This document shows, in pieces, positions 61,673 to 64,000 of a stretch of 64,000 nucleotides of DNA. This stretch comes from Tetrahymena thermophila SB210 (lineage: Eukaryota > Ciliophora > Oligohymenophorea > Hymenostomatida > Tetrahymenidae). Below the pieces are notes generated by a model that was not told where the DNA came from, did no database searches, and was given only the letters and a program-made list of their open reading frames with translations. The translations under genes were made by a program, and so were the position numbers. Positions within the stretch are counted from its first letter, which is position 1, and every line of letters starts with the position of its first letter. The stretch is taken from the NCBI RefSeq assembly GCF_000189635.1, contig NW_002476045.1, forward strand, positions 3,067 to 67,066. Direction: 5' to 3'.

Positions 61673-63445
61673 TTTCTGATATCGTTTATTTTTTAATTTA
61701 ATTAATTGTTTTTCAATAATTATTAAATATATTTATTTATTTATTATTCCTTTTTTGCTCTGTATTTCATCTAATTACTCATAAAATTTAGCTATTTATT
61801 TAAAAACAAATATTTTTGAAGTCAATCAAAAAAACTTTGATTGAGATATCATAAATAAATTTGGTAAAAATTAATGATAAATAATTAAACAAAAAAGTTT
61901 CATCTGAATTAATGAATTTTTTGTTTAGAGTAAAATTTTTGTAATATTTTTTAGCTTCATTTTTTACATAAATCAAATTATATACTTATTAATTCATTAG
62001 AAAAAAGTTGAGTGGATTAGCTCTCTTGAAAAAAGAGCAGGTTTTTTTAATTTTTTAGTTGACTGAATTGAGCGGTTGGCCAAAATAAAAAAAAATTGTT
62101 ATTATTAAATAAATGAAATATTCACTTAGAACTAGATCAATCATAAAATTTTAATTAATGCTCAAAATATTATTCTTAATTATATATACCATAAATCTTC
62201 GACTACTCGTTCCTCGAATGACCTAAACAGTTTGAAGAACAAGGATAATTAAATCGTCAAAAATTTATCCTGTTATCTAATAAGTTCATATGCTCAAACT
62301 TTGATCCAAAATTGAGGTATATAATATTTATATTATATAAACTCCAATTTTAATAAATCTTTAAAATTCATTTTAAATAATTAAAAACTAAATTTAATTT
62401 GTTAAATTTTTACAAATAATAATATTTTTTTAATCAAAAACAATCTTGAAATGTAAATGCTCAACTTCAAAAAACGCAAAAATTAGTAAATAAGTTATTT
62501 TTTAAAGAGTAAATATATAGCATAAATGTGATCTTATCAAATTTTATAAGAATAAAAAATAAAAAAATGTTTTTTGTCTATGAATGAATTTAAAAATAGA
62601 AAGATTGTGTTAATTAATTAGAAGTTAATATTATATATTTGGAAATTTGGATAAAGTCATAAATTAACTTTAAAAATTGTATGTGATAGGTAAAGTTGAA
62701 AGATATTTATTTGAACCTATTTAAAATATTGATATTAAAGATAAACTTAAATTAATTTTAATAAGATAAAATGTTTGGTACGTACTGATTTTGATGTTAA
62801 TAGATAAATATATATAATAATCAATAAATTATATTAAAGGAATATTTAGTTGATTTATAATTTAAAGCCTTTTAATACCTATAAATTATAATATTTACTT
62901 ATTTTATTTTATATTATTATTATTTTTTATTTATTTATTTTTTATTATTTATTATTTTGAATGCATATTGTAAAAAATATTTAAGTATTTAAAATAGTCA
63001 GTTTTTGTAAACATAAATATAAATTTAAGAGTCAATCAATCAATCGAAAGGATAAATCACGATAGAAATAGATAGTTAGTTATTGATTATTTTTTATTGT
63101 TTCTTGTTCATTTGCGATTATTATTAGGATTACTTATAGAATATTATATTCAAACAATTTTTTTGCTTGCTATGCTAATAAATATATTTATTTGTTTGTT
63201 CATTTATTCATTAATTAGAGGTTAATTTGGGTGTCTTAATATAATTGATAATAAGCTTATTTGTTGAGTAGAGCTATGTGGATTAATTAAAACACATTTG
63301 AAGATTGTGTTTCGTGTGACTGAGCTCTTGAATTAAGACTATGCAATTTGAACCACTAGTAAAATGAGAAATGAGAAAGAGAGTTGAGAATTTTTCTTTG
63401 AAAAATACAAGATAATAATTAGTAGGTTGAATTAATTATGAAAAA
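61673..63445. other. AT-rich spacer
   Basis: The duplicated upstream flank extends to about 62190; beyond it nothing coding is seen up to the Rab gene. Confidence 0.6.
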
Positions 63446-64000
63446 TCAACAACAGCCACCATTGTTGTTGTTTTATTTGTTTTTATTGGATCCAGAAGCA
63501 CCATTGGAAGTGTTAGCTTTCTTTAAGTTAAGGTTTTATGCGATTTATTCTTAATATTGAGCTTTAAATTTTTCAATGCCGCCTTTTTTATCTATAACTT
63601 TTCTAACAATCATTTCAAAAACTTGATCAACATTTGAATTGGTTTTGGCTGAAGTTTCTATGTATTCTATTTAATATTCCTAAGCCTTTTTTTGGGCAGT
63701 CTAAAAATCTACTTTTCTTTTTTCTTCTAAATCACTCTTATTGCCTACTAAAACCATAATTACTTTTGTGAGGTCAGCATCTTTCTGTAGATCTTAGATC
63801 CAGTATTCGATTTTGTCGAAGGTTTCTAACTCTGAAATATCAAAAACAAGAAGAGCACCGTCGACTGACCTGTAGTAATTTGGAGTTATTGTCTTAAAAC
63901 GTTCTTAACCAGCAGTATCCCAAACTTAGACTGTAAGAGGAATATTTTCAATTTGAATCTGCTTTTATTTATATTCAACTCCAAGAGTTGTAACGAAGTT
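63446..64000 (-). CDS. Rab-family small GTPase, C-terminal part
   Basis: 184 residues in one frame, ending at TGA 63446-63448; the 5' part lies beyond the right edge. It begins at switch I (NFVTTLGVEYK). G3 is WDTAGQERFKT, followed by NYYRSVDGALLVFDIS, a Rab-type switch II. G4 is VGNKSDL and G5 ETSAK. The C-terminus is a Asn/Lys-rich hypervariable tail ending GGCC, a Rab geranylgeranylation site. The P-loop is therefore outside the window. Rabs recruit tethers and motors to vesicle membranes in a GTP-dependent manner. The subfamily is not clear by eye; Rab2/Rab11-like text in switch II is only suggestive. Two TAA/TAG glutamines inside conserved motifs support the ciliate code. Confidence 0.93.

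Larger units (their letters stand above)
59443..62190. repeat. Tandem duplication of about 1.4 kb carrying the peptide gene
   Basis: 59443-60730 matches 60793-62190 closely, genes and flanks included. The copies differ by few substitutions, a two-codon GAT expansion and the gap. Confidence 0.9.

Overview
The window is macronuclear-type DNA from a ciliate that uses TGA as its only stop and reads TAA and TAG as glutamine. Reading frames that match known families (a NOT2 subunit, a Rab GTPase, a B-box/PHR protein) run straight through many TAA/TAG codons and end at TGA. Spacers are extremely AT-rich and introns are about 40-140 bp with GT..AG ends. This fits a Tetrahymena-like oligohymenophorean better than Paramecium, whose introns are much shorter. 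Species not determined.

Layout. (1) 1-14157, minus strand: three leucine-rich-repeat (LRR) genes. The first runs off the left edge and begins with a Cys/His finger and coiled coil. The next two are a tandem duplication with a unit of about 4.8 kb. (2) 14158-20956: poorly coding DNA with two related small four-helix membrane-protein genes (the second frameshifted), three copies of a hairpin-bearing block and a 100-N gap. (3) 20957-31215, plus strand: three genes whose products start MGGC, MGNCC and MGCC, the pattern of N-myristoylated and palmitoylated membrane proteins. Two are kinase-like proteins that lack catalytic residues; the third is low-complexity and rich in Ser, Gln and Asn. (4) 32373-33434, minus: a NOT2-type subunit of CCR4-NOT. 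(5) 33435-48606, plus: four tandem paralogues of 573-579 residues (finger, coiled coil, beta-rich C-terminal domain), separated by seven copies of a noncoding repeat of about 450 bp; one copy carries a MITE-like insertion beside a gap. (6) 49906-56343, plus: a long LRR gene with about 22 repeats, one per exon. (7) 57131-58878, minus: a B-box plus PHR-domain protein. (8) 59934-61672, minus: two nearly identical small secreted six-cysteine peptides in tandem, around a third gap. (9) 63446-64000, minus: the C-terminal part of a Rab GTPase.

Main themes. The LRR genes are built from symmetric phase-2 exons, mostly exactly 90 nt, each coding one repeat, so repeats can be added or lost without breaking the frame. 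The finger/coiled-coil module at the start of the first LRR gene is also the N-terminus of the four-gene family 32 kb away, so one module is joined to two different C-terminal architectures. Most of the window's other length is recent local duplication. Families were recognised by eye, not by database search.
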